Part shown: positions 20,330-32,549 of the stretch, in pieces
Layout of the letters: each line of letters starts with the position of its first letter
Position numbering within the stretch: position 1 is the first letter of the stretch
NCBI GenBank assembly: GCA_003194525.1
Contig: NBIV01000060.1
Span: forward strand, 277,265 to 341,264
From: Gracilariopsis chorda
Lineage: Eukaryota > Rhodophyta > Florideophyceae > Gracilariales > Gracilariaceae
Reading direction: 5' to 3'
DNA: 64,000 bases
Program-made: the position numbers and the translations under genes
Notes under the pieces: generated by a model
What the model was told of the DNA's origin: nothing
Databases searched by the model: none
What the model saw: the letters and a program-made list of their open reading frames with translations, nothing else

Positions 20330-22700
20330 AGGGGGGTTCCAGCGCCACAGGCGGGGGTGTTCTAGATAGAACCAAGTCGAATGGCGAAACTCCGGTAGTC
20401 CGGTGTACCTGCGTATTGTACGCGTAGGTTACCGCATCAGCGTAGAGATCCCAATTCGTTGGGTGGTCAGCGACGTAGGAACGTAACGCCGCGAGTAACG
20501 TCCGGTTAAACCGTTCAACTTGCCCATTACACTGGGGGTGGTAGGTAGTCGTGAACAAGTTCTTGACATCCAGGATGCGACAAACATCCTGGAAGAACTT
20601 GCTCACAAACTGTTTCCCGTTATCGGAGAGCACCTCCACAGGAGGACCGTAGATGAAAATCCAGTGCGTCACCAGAGCCAGGGCCACCGTGAGAGCGGTC
20701 ATCCTCCGAAGAGGGACAGTCCGTACCAGCTTAGAAAAGCGGTCGGTAATGACAAGTAGAAACTTGTTTCCACGTTTCGTGGTGAGTAGTGGTCCGAGAA
20801 TATCGAATGCAATACACTCGAGCGGCGCCCTTGCGGGGAATAGTTTCATCTTCTTCGCATTTTTGCGGAGTTTCACGCGACTCTTCGCGCAATCGCTACA
20901 AAGCCGCACGGTTGCGTAGCAATCCACCGCCATGGCGGGCCAATAGAAATCCCTTCGCAGGGTTAGGTAGAGTTTCCTGCCACCTGGGTGACCTCCAATG
21001 GGGGCGTAGCGTGATAGATGTGACACCCGCGATTGCAGGGAATGTGGTACCACAATCTGTGGGCGGGCTTCGATCTTTCTTACGAGGTAGCCTTTGTCGT
21101 TTACCCCGAAAGGGAGATCTTCACCACCGTTGATACGGGCACGAATTCTCGTACAGAATGGGTCGCCGAATTGTTCTCGGATCATTTCTTCCGGTGATAC
21201 CGGTACAAAGTTTCCCGGTAACGATTTCTCAGATTTATCTCGCGATGCGAGTAGTTCGTCAAAATCAGCATCCTCGTCCCAGGTTTCTGGCCTAGCCTCG
21301 ACGGCATGTTCCGGATCATCCGGGTCTATAGCCATGAAACATGGGACTTCATCATCCTCCGTTGGGAGTGCTTCCCCACTTGTGGGTAACCGCGACAAAG
21401 CGTCGGTCTGGGTGTTCTGCGCACCCTTTTTATAAATGACTTGAAAGTCATATTCCGCGAGGCGGAGTCTCCAGCGCATGAGGCGTCCCGACGGGTCGGA
21501 GATATTCATCAAACACCTCAATGAAGAATGATCCGTGTACACTGTGAAGTGAATTCCCATAAGGTAGGGGCGCAGAGTGGTCATCGCCCATACGACGGCG
21601 AGGCACTCTTTCTCCCATACGGAGTAGTTCCGCTCATGAACATTGAGCGAACGTGACCAATAACCAATTGGATGTCGTTCCCCCTCGGGGGTGGTTTGAA
21701 AAAGAGCACACCCGACTTGGTAGCCGCTCGAGTCCGTATCTACGGAGTATGGCAACCCAAGTTTTGGGAGATGTAGGATTGGTGCTGATGTGACAGCCTC
21801 CTTTAAGGAGTTAAAAGCTTCCGATTGCTCGGGCGTAAATGTTCCCAGTTTTGGGGGGTTCCCCTTTCGCAACAACGCGTTCATGGGCGCTGCAGTATCC
21901 GAAAAGTTCGGGATAAACCGTCGATAGACGTTGACCAGCCCCAGAAAGGAGCGCAGTTCCGTTTGAGTACGGGGTTCTTTCGCCTCAACGAGGGATTTGA
22001 CTCGAGCTTTCTCGATCGCTAACCGTCCAGGACGGATAATGTGACCCAGATACTTCACAGTATCTGTGAAAAACTCGCATTTCCTCAACTTGAGGGTAAT
22101 TCCCGCATCGCGGAGTACGGTCAGCACGTCTCGAACGTGAGTGAGATGGTCGTCCAACGAGTTGGAGAAGATGATAATATCATCAAGGTAGACCAGACAA
22201 CTCCGCCACTTAAAGCGGTTGAGTAGAATATCTACTGCACGCTGAAAGGTGGCGGGGGCGTTGGTTAACCCAAATGGCATCCGCTTGAAGCAGTACGTTC
22301 CTGCGTGGCAGGTGAATGCGGTTTTGTCGCGATCCTCCTGTCTGACAGGTACTTGCCAGTATCCCCAATTGGCATCGAGGGCCGTGAACACGGTGGCGTC
22401 CCCAAGGGATTCAATGCACTCGTCCATACGAGGGATAGGGTACGTGTCCCTAACGGTCACGGCATTGAGCCTGCGGTAGTTGACACAGAACCTCCAGGTT
22501 CCGTCGGCCTTTAAAGCCAGTACAACTGGGGATGCCCAGGGTGATTGGGCGGGCTCAATCACACATGCGCGGAGCATCTTGTCCACTTGGGACTGCTCCT
22601 CTTCCCGAGCTTTCGGACCTGCCCTGTAAGGGGGTTGTGCAACCGGTCGCGCACCGGGGATTAAATCGATCCGGTGTTCCGTTGCGTTAATCTCGCCTAT
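20330..22700 (-). pseudogene. element A pol: reverse transcriptase, RNase H, integrase core
   Basis: About 790 codons open in one frame. Reverse transcriptase blocks: VIEPAQSPWASPVVLALK, CVNYRRLNAVT, PFGLTNAPATFQR and LVYLDDIIIFS (catalytic DD), then FLGLVNVYRRFIPNFS. RNase H: VDTDSSGYQVGCALFQ, YTDHSSLRCLM, DALSRLP. Integrase: an HHCC zinc module (H-x-x-H... CSDCAKSR), the catalytic core (IAFDILGPL, LSDNGKQFV, HPQCNGQVERFNR). The order RT-RH-IN is Ty3/gypsy and the YLDD and DNGKQFV context is chromovirus-like. It is broken from the protease frame upstream and from the integrase tail downstream, so this copy is probably not autonomous, although the core is well kept. Confidence 0.9.
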
Positions 22701-23931
22701 CCCACATTGTGGTGAATTCCCGTAACATGGTACGGAGTTTGTCGCGGTGCGACTCTGGCACGTGGCTGAAGTCCAGCGCTTCAAGTGCCTTTTCCGGATC
22801 AATCTGGTCGTTGCTCGATGGAGCATTGTCCTGTGGAACAGGTGTGATTCGCAATTCCGAGTTACTCGGTGTGTTCGACGCTGAAGTAGCGGTTTCCTCC
22901 CCCTCCTTAGACTTGACGTCCTCGGACGGCGGGGCGAACTCCTCAGAAGAGGTGGTAACTCCGAGTACATCGGCGGCTGTCATCTTCGTTGGCAGCATTT
23001 CCATAGGATTGGGGGTTACACTCCCAATTACTTGGTGTTTCACCAGATACTGGGGGTGTTTGCCAATGTTGGAAACCAATATCCGGAAAGGAACATCCGG
23101 GGAAATGGAGTAAATTCCATTAGCCAGCGCCAGCTGGGATTTCTCGTACAACGAGGCGAGGGGTTGTATAACCCGAAGACCGTGTTGACGGGAATTTACC
23201 TGCACCCAGACTTGGGACTCAGCCGGTATAGAAACCGAGGCAGCGACGCGGAGCTTGGTGGACTCGCGGGACGCGGGCGGTGGTTCCTGCGCAGCAGGGA
23301 GCCGAACTTGTTTCCGAGAGGACCGCATTAGCGGGCGGCGAACAATCGGAACCGACGATCCGTCGTTAAGTTCTACACGCCTCAGGCTGGGGCTGATTGC
23401 GTTGACAAATCTGTCGCAGTAATCCCATCCCAGTATGACTGGTGCTGCCAATGAACGGCAAACGATGAAGTCCAACTTCACCACAGAGGTACCAAGTCTC
23501 ACGACGAGGTCCACTCTGCCCACCGTTTGTAACGGATTGTTGTTCGCATCCGAAATGTCGGGGACCGCGTCAGAGCGGATACGAGACCGCACAAGCGGGG
23601 GTAACAATGATTCCACAACAAAGTTGGGGCCTGCACCTGTATCGAGGACGGTGAGAAACCTCACCATAAACTGGGGATCAAGGCCAAGGTCGGCATAGAA
23701 CTTGTAATTGCGCTTGGCAAAGACCAAGACTCTACCGGGAATCCGGGGATTTTTACTCCGTATCCACGGGCGACGCAACACACCGAGGTGCGCAGAGTCC
23801 GCGTCAGCGGTGTCTTTCCTCGGGAGTACTTTCACCGGGGAGCGAGGCGAGGACGCCTCGGGCGCCAACAGCCTCGCTTTTGAGGACGCCTCGGGTGCCA
23901 ACAGCCTCGCTTTTGAGGACGCCTCTCCCAA
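22687..23931 (-). pseudogene. element A aspartic protease region
   Basis: A 414-codon frame. The retropepsin motif LDTGAGPNFVVES is at residues 96-108, followed by the second strand VILGWDYCDRFV near 170. The C-terminal half, ending LRTMLREFTTMWD, leads into the reverse transcriptase, but a small deletion relative to element B (MWDGSLSEINAEHRIDL) shifts the frame near 22700. The start contains a 33-bp tandem duplication (23849-23914, plus a partial third unit), seen as a doubled ASSKARLLAPE in the protein. Element B has only one unit. Confidence 0.8.
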
Positions 23932-23948
23932 GAGGGAGACTCCCTCAG

Positions 23949-25918
23949 TTAGTTTTCCGCCTTCGGCGGTGGGTTGGTTTCCTCGACAACGAGTGCTTGA
24001 TCCCGTTGACGGGGGTTTCTATTCGCGTAAGCGGGGGTTGCAACGGATGGTTGCGTGATCTCCCGAATCGGGGTGTATGAAGCTTGCGGCGCACGCGGCG
24101 TCTGTGGTAGGGCATGGGAAAAGTCCGTTTTAGCACGGAGGTAGGAAGCCGTCGGGACGGAACGTTTCTCCTCTGGAGTGAGGGCCTCATAATTTGCCAC
24201 TACCTTGGCCATATCCTTCAGTGAACAAATACACTGAGGTGAGGTATGGCCATGGGCATAACACAGGTGGCAAATGAGAGCCAATACCGCGACACGTGGA
24301 TTATTATTCCAAGTATCGGAGAAGCGAACCACAGGGCGGATTTCAGTCCATCGAAGCCGTTGATAACGGGATTGACCGTTTGAAAACGAGAGTCGTTGGG
24401 GTTGGATCCGACCGTTACCACCGTATAGAACGGGATCTTCTGTTCGCGTATCACGGGTCATCTCCGTCGTTGACGGCAAATCACTGGTGGGTATCGACAC
24501 ACCATCCCCCTGCACTAAATGCACGGTATCAAATCCCTGTCCAGGGTTCGCATCCGCAGTGAGCGGGAGTGAGGAAGCTTCGCTTTCTAGCAACAACGCC
24601 TTGGCGGATCTAGACCGATTGTTCGGAGTTCTTGCACGAAGTGCATCCCCTTCCGCTCGAGCGTGTTGGACCAGCTCAAGGTAGGTGATCCTCCGCTCGT
24701 CCTTCCGATAACGGGTAACTAAACTCCGGATTGCCGGGTCAAGACCATCAATGAACATGGTACTGCGCTCCCCATGGGGGTATACGTTACCACATCTGTG
24801 GAAACCTTGTTAAGGTGCACCGAGTAATCGGTCTCGGACTCTCCAGCACGCTGGCGTGTATCTCGCAAAGTGAGGATAGCCTGCTGAATAGCGGTGTTTG
24901 TGGCGTAGGAGCGCAGACGATACTGCACAGCCTCCAGCCAGCAAGTAACCCCTCCCTCGGAGGCACGAGAAGATCCTCTGACAGAGTTGTATTGGTCATC
25001 TGCCACTCCCCGTAAGAAATACGGTAAAGCCAAATAGGCTTGTCCTTCATTCATACCGAGGATATCGGCCTCCGCTACAAAGCGGGATAAGAAATCCAGT
25101 ACTAGGACCGGGTCCTCTCCAGTAAAATACTGGTTGCGGAGGGAGAGCTGCATTCGCTTAATGCATTCTCGCACCTTTCCCGTACCACGGGGCGTACGTC
25201 CAAGTGACGAATCTTCGAGCCGGTAGTACCGGTATGATAAAAGCTTCCGGTATTCCGGGTTCGTCGGTTTCAATTCCCAGAGACCGGGGTGTCTTCTCCC
25301 CTTCTGGCGGGCGCGGATCACACCTTCAGTGGCCGATAACCGCTTCGAGCGGGAGGAGTAGCCTCGCTTCTCGTCCTCCGAGTCGGAGTACGAGGAGCTC
25401 GAGCTAACCGAATGGTTTCGGGATGAGTCCAACGATGTCGAAGAATCGGAGTCCGAATATTTTTGGTGGTGTTTCCGTCGATGACGGCGTTTCTTCTTCA
25501 TAGCAAGCTGGTCTTTGTGCGATGCCTCGTTTACTGGATCATCCGGTGATGGTTTGTCCATGAGGACGAACTGCTCCAGCGTCTCCAGGCGGGCACCAAT
25601 CCGATCAAATCGGGCTTCAACTCCTTCGATGAAGGTGGCAGGTTGTCCCAAACTCTCAACACGGAGTTGACGTCAGACCGTAAAATACGGAGTTCCTCGG
25701 CAACCTCCTTTACGGGGGTTGCCAAGACCACCTCTTGGAGGGATTTTAGTTCCCCTACAAGGGTGTCATGGGCGGTCCACAGAGCGCGGACCTGGGATTC
25801 CAGGGAAGTCCCCTGGGGGTTGTTATCGCCCGTTCCACTGGGGCTTGAGGCCGCGACAGCGGGAGCAGGCCGGGGTGCTTGGGGCACTGCGGCAACAGCC
25901 GGACCCTGAAAGAAATTT
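23949..25918 (-). pseudogene. element A gag, 3' part (split by the 17-kb insert)
   Basis: Three overlapping frames: about 25918-25650 (coiled-coil-like N-terminal part, LESQVRALWTAHDTLVGELK), 25651-24719 (capsid, with a Ser/Arg/Asp-rich linker) and 24758-23949 (MFIDGLDPAIRSLVTRY, then the zinc knuckle CHLCYAHGHTSPQC). The knuckle is CCHC with spacing 2-4-4, as in retroviral nucleocapsids. Two frameshifts break it. The N-terminal 78 codons lie 17 kb away at 43094-43326. Confidence 0.8.
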
Positions 25919-26127
25919 TGCAAAATTTGGATAGCAAAATGAGTGCATTGTGGACATTGGCAACCCACAAATCTGGCTTGGAAGTAGGGGTGAATTATTT
26001 CAAAAATCTGAGTTCAATTTGAGTGCAATTGGACTATGGGACACTCCACGGGCATTCATCATGCGTTCAGGGGATGTTCCAAATGGGCACCCTTGGATGC
26101 CTCCAAAGCGCACTTTGAAAAACTTTA

Positions 26128-26760
26128 CGCAGAATGCAATCCATGGACACTCATATTTGCAGAACACTATGACATACGTATTGTCTAGGGCACCACCGTT
26201 TCGTCCAGGGCACTTCCTTAAGGACGTGCACCAGATACATCCAAGCGCACTCATACTACGCTTTTTCGTCTCGCTCTTCCACACTCCACGCATTCTCATC
26301 ACGCCCTCATAACAAGCTCGAAATGAGCACCCTTGAATCCCATGAAAACGGGCAACGCTAAAACCGTATCGCTGAATGCAGTCCATCGGCACTCACATTT
26401 ACCAATACTCATCACATATACATGGTTGCTGACACCAACTTCCCATCCAGAGCACTTCTCGGTCTGGCCGTGCGCCAGAGACATCCAAGCACACTCAAGT
26501 TTCCCCTTTTTCTCTCGATTCTCGTCCACACTCCATATACACTCATCGCGCCTTGAGAAGAAGCTCGAAATGAGCACCATTGAGATACATTAAAGACGTA
26601 GCGATAAAACCACTTCGCAGAATGTAGTCCATCCACACTCCTAGTTACAGAAAGCCATCACTTACACATAGTTCTTGACACCACCGTCTAATCTCAAGCA
26701 CTTCTGTACGGTCGCGCAGCATGTCCATCCAAGCGCTCTCAGGTACCTTTCTTAGTGTTC
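26128..26760. repeat. ~243-bp tandem array at the left end of the insert
   Basis: Units begin with CGCAGAATGCAATCCATGG-like sequence near 26130, 26371 and 26615 and share CACTC, CACCRYC and CATCCAAGC blocks in order. A further partial unit appears in 25941-26128. Spacing is 241 and 245 bp and the units are roughly 60-70% alike. Position at a terminus suggests a subterminal repeat used by a transposase, or a captured satellite. Confidence 0.6.
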
Positions 26761-27240
26761 CTTCGCGTCTGATCCTGCAAACATCCAGATGCATCGTTCG
26801 GACTTCTGACATCATGATGGTCCACGCCCGCTCAAGTTATTCTCCATTAATTTTCTCTTAGTTCATATTTCTAACAACCAAGATGCTCCAGTTAGAGCTC
26901 ACCTCACAGCTCCAAGTGCACTTACGTAACCATGTATGATTCTGCTATCTTTGAGGATCTCATGGCGTTTTAGCCACTTTCCAAAGTCATATTCACATTC
27001 GCATCCATTAACACTCAGAACAGCCTTCTTCATTCTGCTCTGCATCCCCTACTTTCACCATGCTCTTTCAATACTTGGAACCAGTTTGACGTCACCTTCT
27101 TACTCAGTCCTGCTCCTGCACGCGCATTGGGTGTGACATAAAAGTGGTTTGGGCGTTTCCGCGCTGCATCACAAATGCACCATCTCGTACGCACGCAAAA
27201 GAAGAGCGGTGTTTCAGTTACTATGTAAACAGAAGGGATA
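26761..27240. other. AT-rich spacer left of the transposase
   Basis: No gene seen; short frames only. Probably 3' flank of the transposase gene, which ends at 27241 on the - strand. Confidence 0.35.
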
Positions 27241-30200
27241 TCAGGTATGCCTGAAGGTTACGTTCTCACCCCTCATTCCTCGAAGAACTTTCTGGGAGCC
27301 ATTCAATGATTCCTGATCATTTCGAAGCAAGTTATCCGACAGTCTCCTTTCGTCAATAAAGTAGCATTGGTGCCATCCCCGTGACTGCGAGCTTCCAGAA
27401 TGAACTACATGATCGACAACTGAAATCAATCGAGATATGATCGCAATATCTTCTACCGTCTTTAATCCAAATGCATCGACTGAGCGGCCTCTCTTGTACA
27501 CTTGTCCTTGAGTGCCAGCTTCCAAACCAGAGACCCAATCAAGAAGTGCAACGTTGTATGATTGCTGCCAATGCTGCCATCCTTCTGAAAGGTTGGAGTC
27601 CACCTTGAAGTCAAACAGCATCAAGAGACGTCCATAGTGTACATCTACAGCTCTTCCATTCTCCATTTCGCAAGCAACATTCGAATTTTCGCGCCGTCGA
27701 GGAGCCATATTGCGCAAAGTGGCTGGAACTAGTTTAGTGGTGGCATTCTGGACTTTATGTTTACTGTAGAAGAAAAAAAGCGATCTGAACCCTACTTCAT
27801 GAACACCCTCCAGAACCTGAAGTGCCTGAGCGGATGTTAAACCATCGTACTTTCTGATTAGATAGCTTTTGAGGCAAGCTGAAAGTATGTCGTCGAGGTT
27901 CGGATCTTCCCCTACAATGTATGGGTAGCATTGACCACGAAACTCATAGTCTCCAGTCATAGTTTGGTTCTCATCTGTTTCATGGGGGTCTCTTATGAGA
28001 AGCTTGTAAGCTTCAACGAACTTTGCGTTGTTGAACAAAGATGAGGAAGCGAGATTGCGGGCATTCATACGGCTTAAGATCCAGCCAATGTATCTCTCCA
28101 TCCAATATTTCGAGTAGTAAAGGGGGGGACGGCATTCTGCTACACACTCTGCAAGATGCAGGAGTAGGTGAAGAGTGTACTTGCACATGTTCACACGACC
28201 AACGTCTCCTCTAAAATAATACTGCTCAAAGTGTTCATAGAACCGAAGACATAACACATGACGCTTCCCTACCTCAGCCTCGGTTAGTACTGTACGCCAG
28301 CAGATATCAAAGACCTCCACAAAGTCTCTCCATCCAGAGAGTAAAGCATCAGGAAGATATCCATCCAGAACAACCAGACTATAGGAAAGAATAAACTCTT
28401 TCACCTCAGCAGACTTCCATTCCGCAAAACGACTAAGTGGTCTCGGACAACAACCTAGTTGACTTGATACACCGTTTCCGTACTGTACCAATTCTAAATC
28501 AATAGCACGAAGGGACATTTTGCTTATCGAGTAAAGTTCATCACGGCTGCTGATCCATGCACGGATGATGTTCTTACCAATGTTGTAGAAGAGATGCATT
28601 ATGTCAATAGGAAAGGATCTGTATGGTACGATGTTTGGAAGGGCGAACAACAGACTTCCTTCGTTGATTCCTGTCTCAGTTTGAAGTTGTGCTTTCGGTT
28701 GCCCTCTCATCTGAGAAAGTTGATAAATAGTTTCTCTGCTTTGACTTTCTGTGCGCAACGGAAGATTTGAAGGATCAAACCCACGACGATTACCTTCCGA
28801 GGTCCTGATATAGCTTGGGAAGTAGTAATGACGATGTGAAGCTGACCACACCCCAGAGACAACACAATACCTGCAGGGGAACTTTGCATTGTGACCTTTG
28901 ATACCTGATACTTTCTTCACAGCCGGAAGATCTCCGGTGAAGCACAACATATGCACCCTTACTCTTCTTCTCTTCCCATCGTAAAACATAAATTCTGTGC
29001 CCCTCCCGTCGTTCTCCAATTCCTTCAGCTCCTCGATCAGAGGACACAAGGAATGACTGAAGATCCGACGGTTCCGTCGGACCCGGTACGAAAGTAAGAG
29101 GCATGACGTTTCGGACATGAAATCGTTCAGCGGGATGGAAGTTGCATATAATGGCTGCAATGGGCCAAATAGTTTGCGTTTGTTTGTCAAAGTCTTGAAA
29201 GCCGTCGGTGGAGACAGTAATAAATACGTCATACATCACCGCTTCAACTCCACCATACCTATTTGCTATTCCGCAGAACGAATCTGTAGAGAAAACGTCA
29301 CACAGCCCACCATTGACCTTGTTAAGCGTCGAGTGAAAGTAATCATACATCCGTTTGCAAAGCGTTTTGTCACGTAAGATTGATGTCAGACGTCCACGGA
29401 TAGTAAACCAAGATATACGAGAGGCCAATCGATCATCAGTTTTTGGCCGCATACTACCACAAACAGAACATTTTGTGAGGTCATTTTTGTAGAAGCACAT
29501 ATGGCCTGGGCAAATTGGAATGTTGACCACTGCATCTTCAATTCCAGACTCACGAAACATACGCGAGACAACGGTTTTCCAACACTTGTATGGAGAGTTG
29601 ATGTTTCGGAGAATGTCGTTCATTACTACTTGAGTGACATTATGTTTGTAGAAAAGGTCAATCCATACCCTATTTTCCTTTACCCATGATGCAAAAATTG
29701 TCCTCACTGTCTTTCTTTCATCTTCTGTGCCGTGACAGTGTTCGAAAGACTCAAAGATAGACCGACCATGTTCAGATACGTTCGTTTGGTCATCAACTAG
29801 GTCGAGGATGCTAGAAGCACTTCTGTCTGCGTCGGAATCGTTTCCATGTCCTATTGCGACGACTGACGGTGATCTACTCTCTATGGGCATTAAATGATCG
29901 TGACTGAACTCATATTCTAGACGCAAACCACCCTCTGCCAGTTCTTTCTCTGGGTCATCTTCGTGATCCAGTGCGATATCATCAAAATGTACTTGTTTGC
30001 TGTTCACCGATTCGCAAAGATGACCACCAGAATCAATTCCTAGTTCAGAGTTTCTAGCTGTAGAGTCCTCTACCGTTCTTGTAATCAACGTATTTGTGTC
30101 AGAAATATCGGAACGGCAACGAGACGAATTCACGGTACCCACTCTGTTCGGAGTTTCCCCTTGAGGACAGTGAAGAGAGCTATCGCGTAAGGACTGATCT

Positions 30201-30727
30201 GCATCAGATGATACCCCAAATGGCAATGAATCAATTGCCATTGGCGGCCGAGCAGATGCCAATTCATTACATTCACCCGAAGGCGGGCTTTCCGTATCCT
30301 CGTAATTATCTTCTTCATTAGTAACAGCATGGGCTTGAGACTCTGCCTCTTGAAGATGTTCATGGTCGAGTACTTGTTCTCCAAAACTTAGATGCGAAGA
30401 TCTAGTAATGACATTGCTTTGTGACCCTCCCTGACCTTGAAGACGGCACTGAGACATTTCGTTGACGTTTTGTTGACTTTCTTCACTTGGCGTTTCAGTA
30501 GCAAGTCCTTCAGCTAAAGAGTTATGCAGTAATGCTTGATAATGGGCTCTCACTGACATACTTTCAGTTTCACGAGGACCCCAAGGCAGATTTCCGCTCA
30601 ATCCACGACGAAGACGATCTTCTTTTGCAGCTCTTCTATGTCTCAACATAGTATTTCGACTCACGGATTTTCCTTTTGGGTAGCAGAGACAGTGATACGG
30701 AGGAAGACAGACATATTTAGATGTCAT
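27241..30727 (-). pseudogene. TNP2/CACTA-type transposase with DUF4218-like C-terminus (one frameshift)
   Basis: Reading starts at the ATG complementary to 30725-30727. The N-terminus is a Cys/His zinc-finger-like module (YHCLCYPKGK...TMLRHRR). A ~350-residue acidic low-complexity segment follows. The core has the family blocks VPGPTEPSDLQSFL, then PLIEELKEL, GDLPAVKKVSGIKGHN and FPCRYC, IDIMHLFYNIGKNI, and later PLYYSKYWMERYIGWILSRM, matching the DUF4218 block that follows TNP2. The first block is in one frame and the rest in the next; a single extra base near 29050 separates them. TNP2 proteins are DDE transposases of CACTA (En/Spm) elements. The single break suggests recent inactivation or a sequencing error. 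The divergent gene at 31148 shares its upstream region. Confidence 0.8.
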
Positions 30728-31147
30728 TCTAAACGTTAACGTCACACAAATGCAAGAGAATGACGCAAAAGCTCAACAGCATATCCAAAGACTTGAGAAC
30801 AATGTGCCTATCCGCTGTATCAGCTGTCCCGTACGCTGTCGTGTAGAGATAGAGATACATTATCTTCATCACTGAGACAGTGAGCTTTCAGAAAAGTTTT
30901 GCCATTTTCCTTTCGGCAGTTCTGTTTGAATTGTTGTTTCTGGACATTTTCCATTTTCGATTCATACTTGTATTGCCAACGTAAAAGACAATACAAGAAA
31001 ATAAAATGCATGACGCAGTCTGAGGGTATCCGGTTCTCATAAGGCTTCTATGTGCCCTTCGCTGCTTCCGAACTTCGTTGTGAGCCCGAACATCTGGTCT
31101 TTCCCCGATCAAATATCCTGTTCCTCTGCAGCACAAAGAACACAGCA
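30728..31147. promoter_or_regulatory. shared divergent upstream region of the two transposon genes
   Basis: 420 bp between the start of the transposase gene (-) and the companion gene (+). No TATA box stands out. Bidirectional control is inferred from the arrangement. Confidence 0.4.
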
Positions 31148-32476
31148 ATGGGGTCATCAATACCGAGTACACATTTAGAGAGATTCCTACAGGTTACAAA
31201 AGAAGAAATTGTTCGCACATGGAAAGAGGATCTTACGAAGCTCAGTCGAAGATTAGAAGTTCTGGAGCCAACCTCAAGACTTCCGCCTATTCCAAGTCCT
31301 ATGCGCGGAAAGGATTTTGTGAGGGAAGCTAACGTTTCATCATTGATGAGAGCGGCCATTGAGTATCACAATGCACTCATACCACCGGAGAAAGAGAGCT
31401 ACATACAGTTTCCGGCTAGAGCTTCCGACAAGAAGCTCAACTCCGACGCCAAAGATGCCTTGGAAATGATCATGATTGACAAGCTGGGCGAGAACTATGG
31501 CTCTCTTTCCTGGGCGACGGCTTCGAAGACAACACATTTTTCAGAATGCGAAGCTGTGATACAGACTGCAGCTGGATCAAGGGATTTCGTCGTTTTCAGA
31601 CAGAGCAGTAACTTCTGGAGTATTCGGTGGTTAGCAGAACAGAAGATGAAGTCAAAGAGACGCCCCTCTAAGATGAGGGAACTAACAAGAGAGGTACAGA
31701 CCACACTTAGAAATCAACATGGAAACCTCGACGAGGACCGGCTGAATCGCAATCCAAATGATTTCCATTCAGCAGTGAAAACGAGAAATGCAGAAGGTGT
31801 TGCGCATCTGAGCTGCACATCTCCAGGTATTCATCATGGTAAAACAGACAACATTGAATGGGCAAGGAACAACCGTTCCCGACGAAAGACTCCCAAAGAT
31901 GTAACTTCAAATGTTCTTGACATTACCAATTCAGGATTGAACGAAAGACGTGTTTGTGGTGAGATCAATCGTGACGCAGAAGTAGCTCCATCGCATAACG
32001 CAATCGTTCCCGCTTCAAACCTTTCCCATGTTAATTCAAACCCACGTACACCCGGTCCGAACGCGACAGTACAACCTTTCTCAGTTCTTCTACGGCTACG
32101 TATCAAGAGCCATAGAGCATCAGCAGCTCACAAATGCATCGCACAGCCGGCCGATCTGCCAATAACTTACTCTTCTGCTGAACAACATGCACAAAGTGAA
32201 GAACAAAGTGCTACTGTTACAGCCCCATGTAGAGGGTATCGCAATCCACGTCTTACTCTTCGTGATAGTCACCTGAATGAAGGATCAAGTTTCAAAGTCG
32301 TCCGTCACAATCAGAAATCCATGAAACAGTCCATTCGGAAGGAAGGAAGAGGAACAGGAGTTAAGGACAGCTGGTCGACAAAACGTGGTACAGGGAGAGG
32401 TGGAAGCAGCAAACGCAGAGGGAAAGCAATGAAAACAGTTGTTAGCAACCGTGAGAGAGTAGGTTTAGGGGCTTAA
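31148..32476 (+). CDS. transposon companion protein (TnpA-like position), DNA-binding candidate
   Basis: 443 residues from the ATG at 31148 (context CAGCAATGGG); the frame is open 32 codons further upstream but without an ATG. The N-terminal 200 residues look folded (HLERFLQVTKEEIVRTWKED, then ALEMIMIDKLGENYGSLSW). From about 200 on it is rich in Lys/Arg/Ser/Asn and likely disordered, ending in a very basic tail (GRGGSSKRRGKAMK). Ends in TAA with no break. Two-gene CACTA elements carry a transposase plus a protein that binds subterminal repeats; this role is inferred from position and charge, since I see no sequence match to known TnpA proteins. Confidence 0.6.
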   Translation: MGSSIPSTHLERFLQVTKEEIVRTWKEDLTKLSRRLEVLEPTSRLPPIPSPMRGKDFVREANVSSLMRAAIEYHNALIPPEKESYIQFPARASDKKLNSDAKDALEMIMIDKLGENYGSLSWATASKTTHFSECEAVIQTAAGSRDFVVFRQSSNFWSIRWLAEQKMKSKRRPSKMRELTREVQTTLRNQHGNLDEDRLNRNPNDFHSAVKTRNAEGVAHLSCTSPGIHHGKTDNIEWARNNRSRRKTPKDVTSNVLDITNSGLNERRVCGEINRDAEVAPSHNAIVPASNLSHVNSNPRTPGPNATVQPFSVLLRLRIKSHRASAAHKCIAQPADLPITYSSAEQHAQSEEQSATVTAPCRGYRNPRLTLRDSHLNEGSSFKVVRHNQKSMKQSIRKEGRGTGVKDSWSTKRGTGRGGSSKRRGKAMKTVVSNRERVGLGA

Positions 32477-32549
32477 AGAAAAACTTGAAGCATTGATAGG
32501 CCACCAAAGACTTGCCCATACATTCTCCTACAAGTCACTTCGTTAATTT

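Noticed and set aside
20163-22970. Full 935-codon frame taken as one protein
   Set aside because: The first ~90 codons and the last ~50 are out-of-frame shadows of the protease region and integrase tail; the real coding part is about 22700-20330.
24719-24758. Programmed frameshift site within gag
   Set aside because: Element B also changes frame nearby, but its indels differ in position and compensate each other, so a conserved slippery site is not supported.
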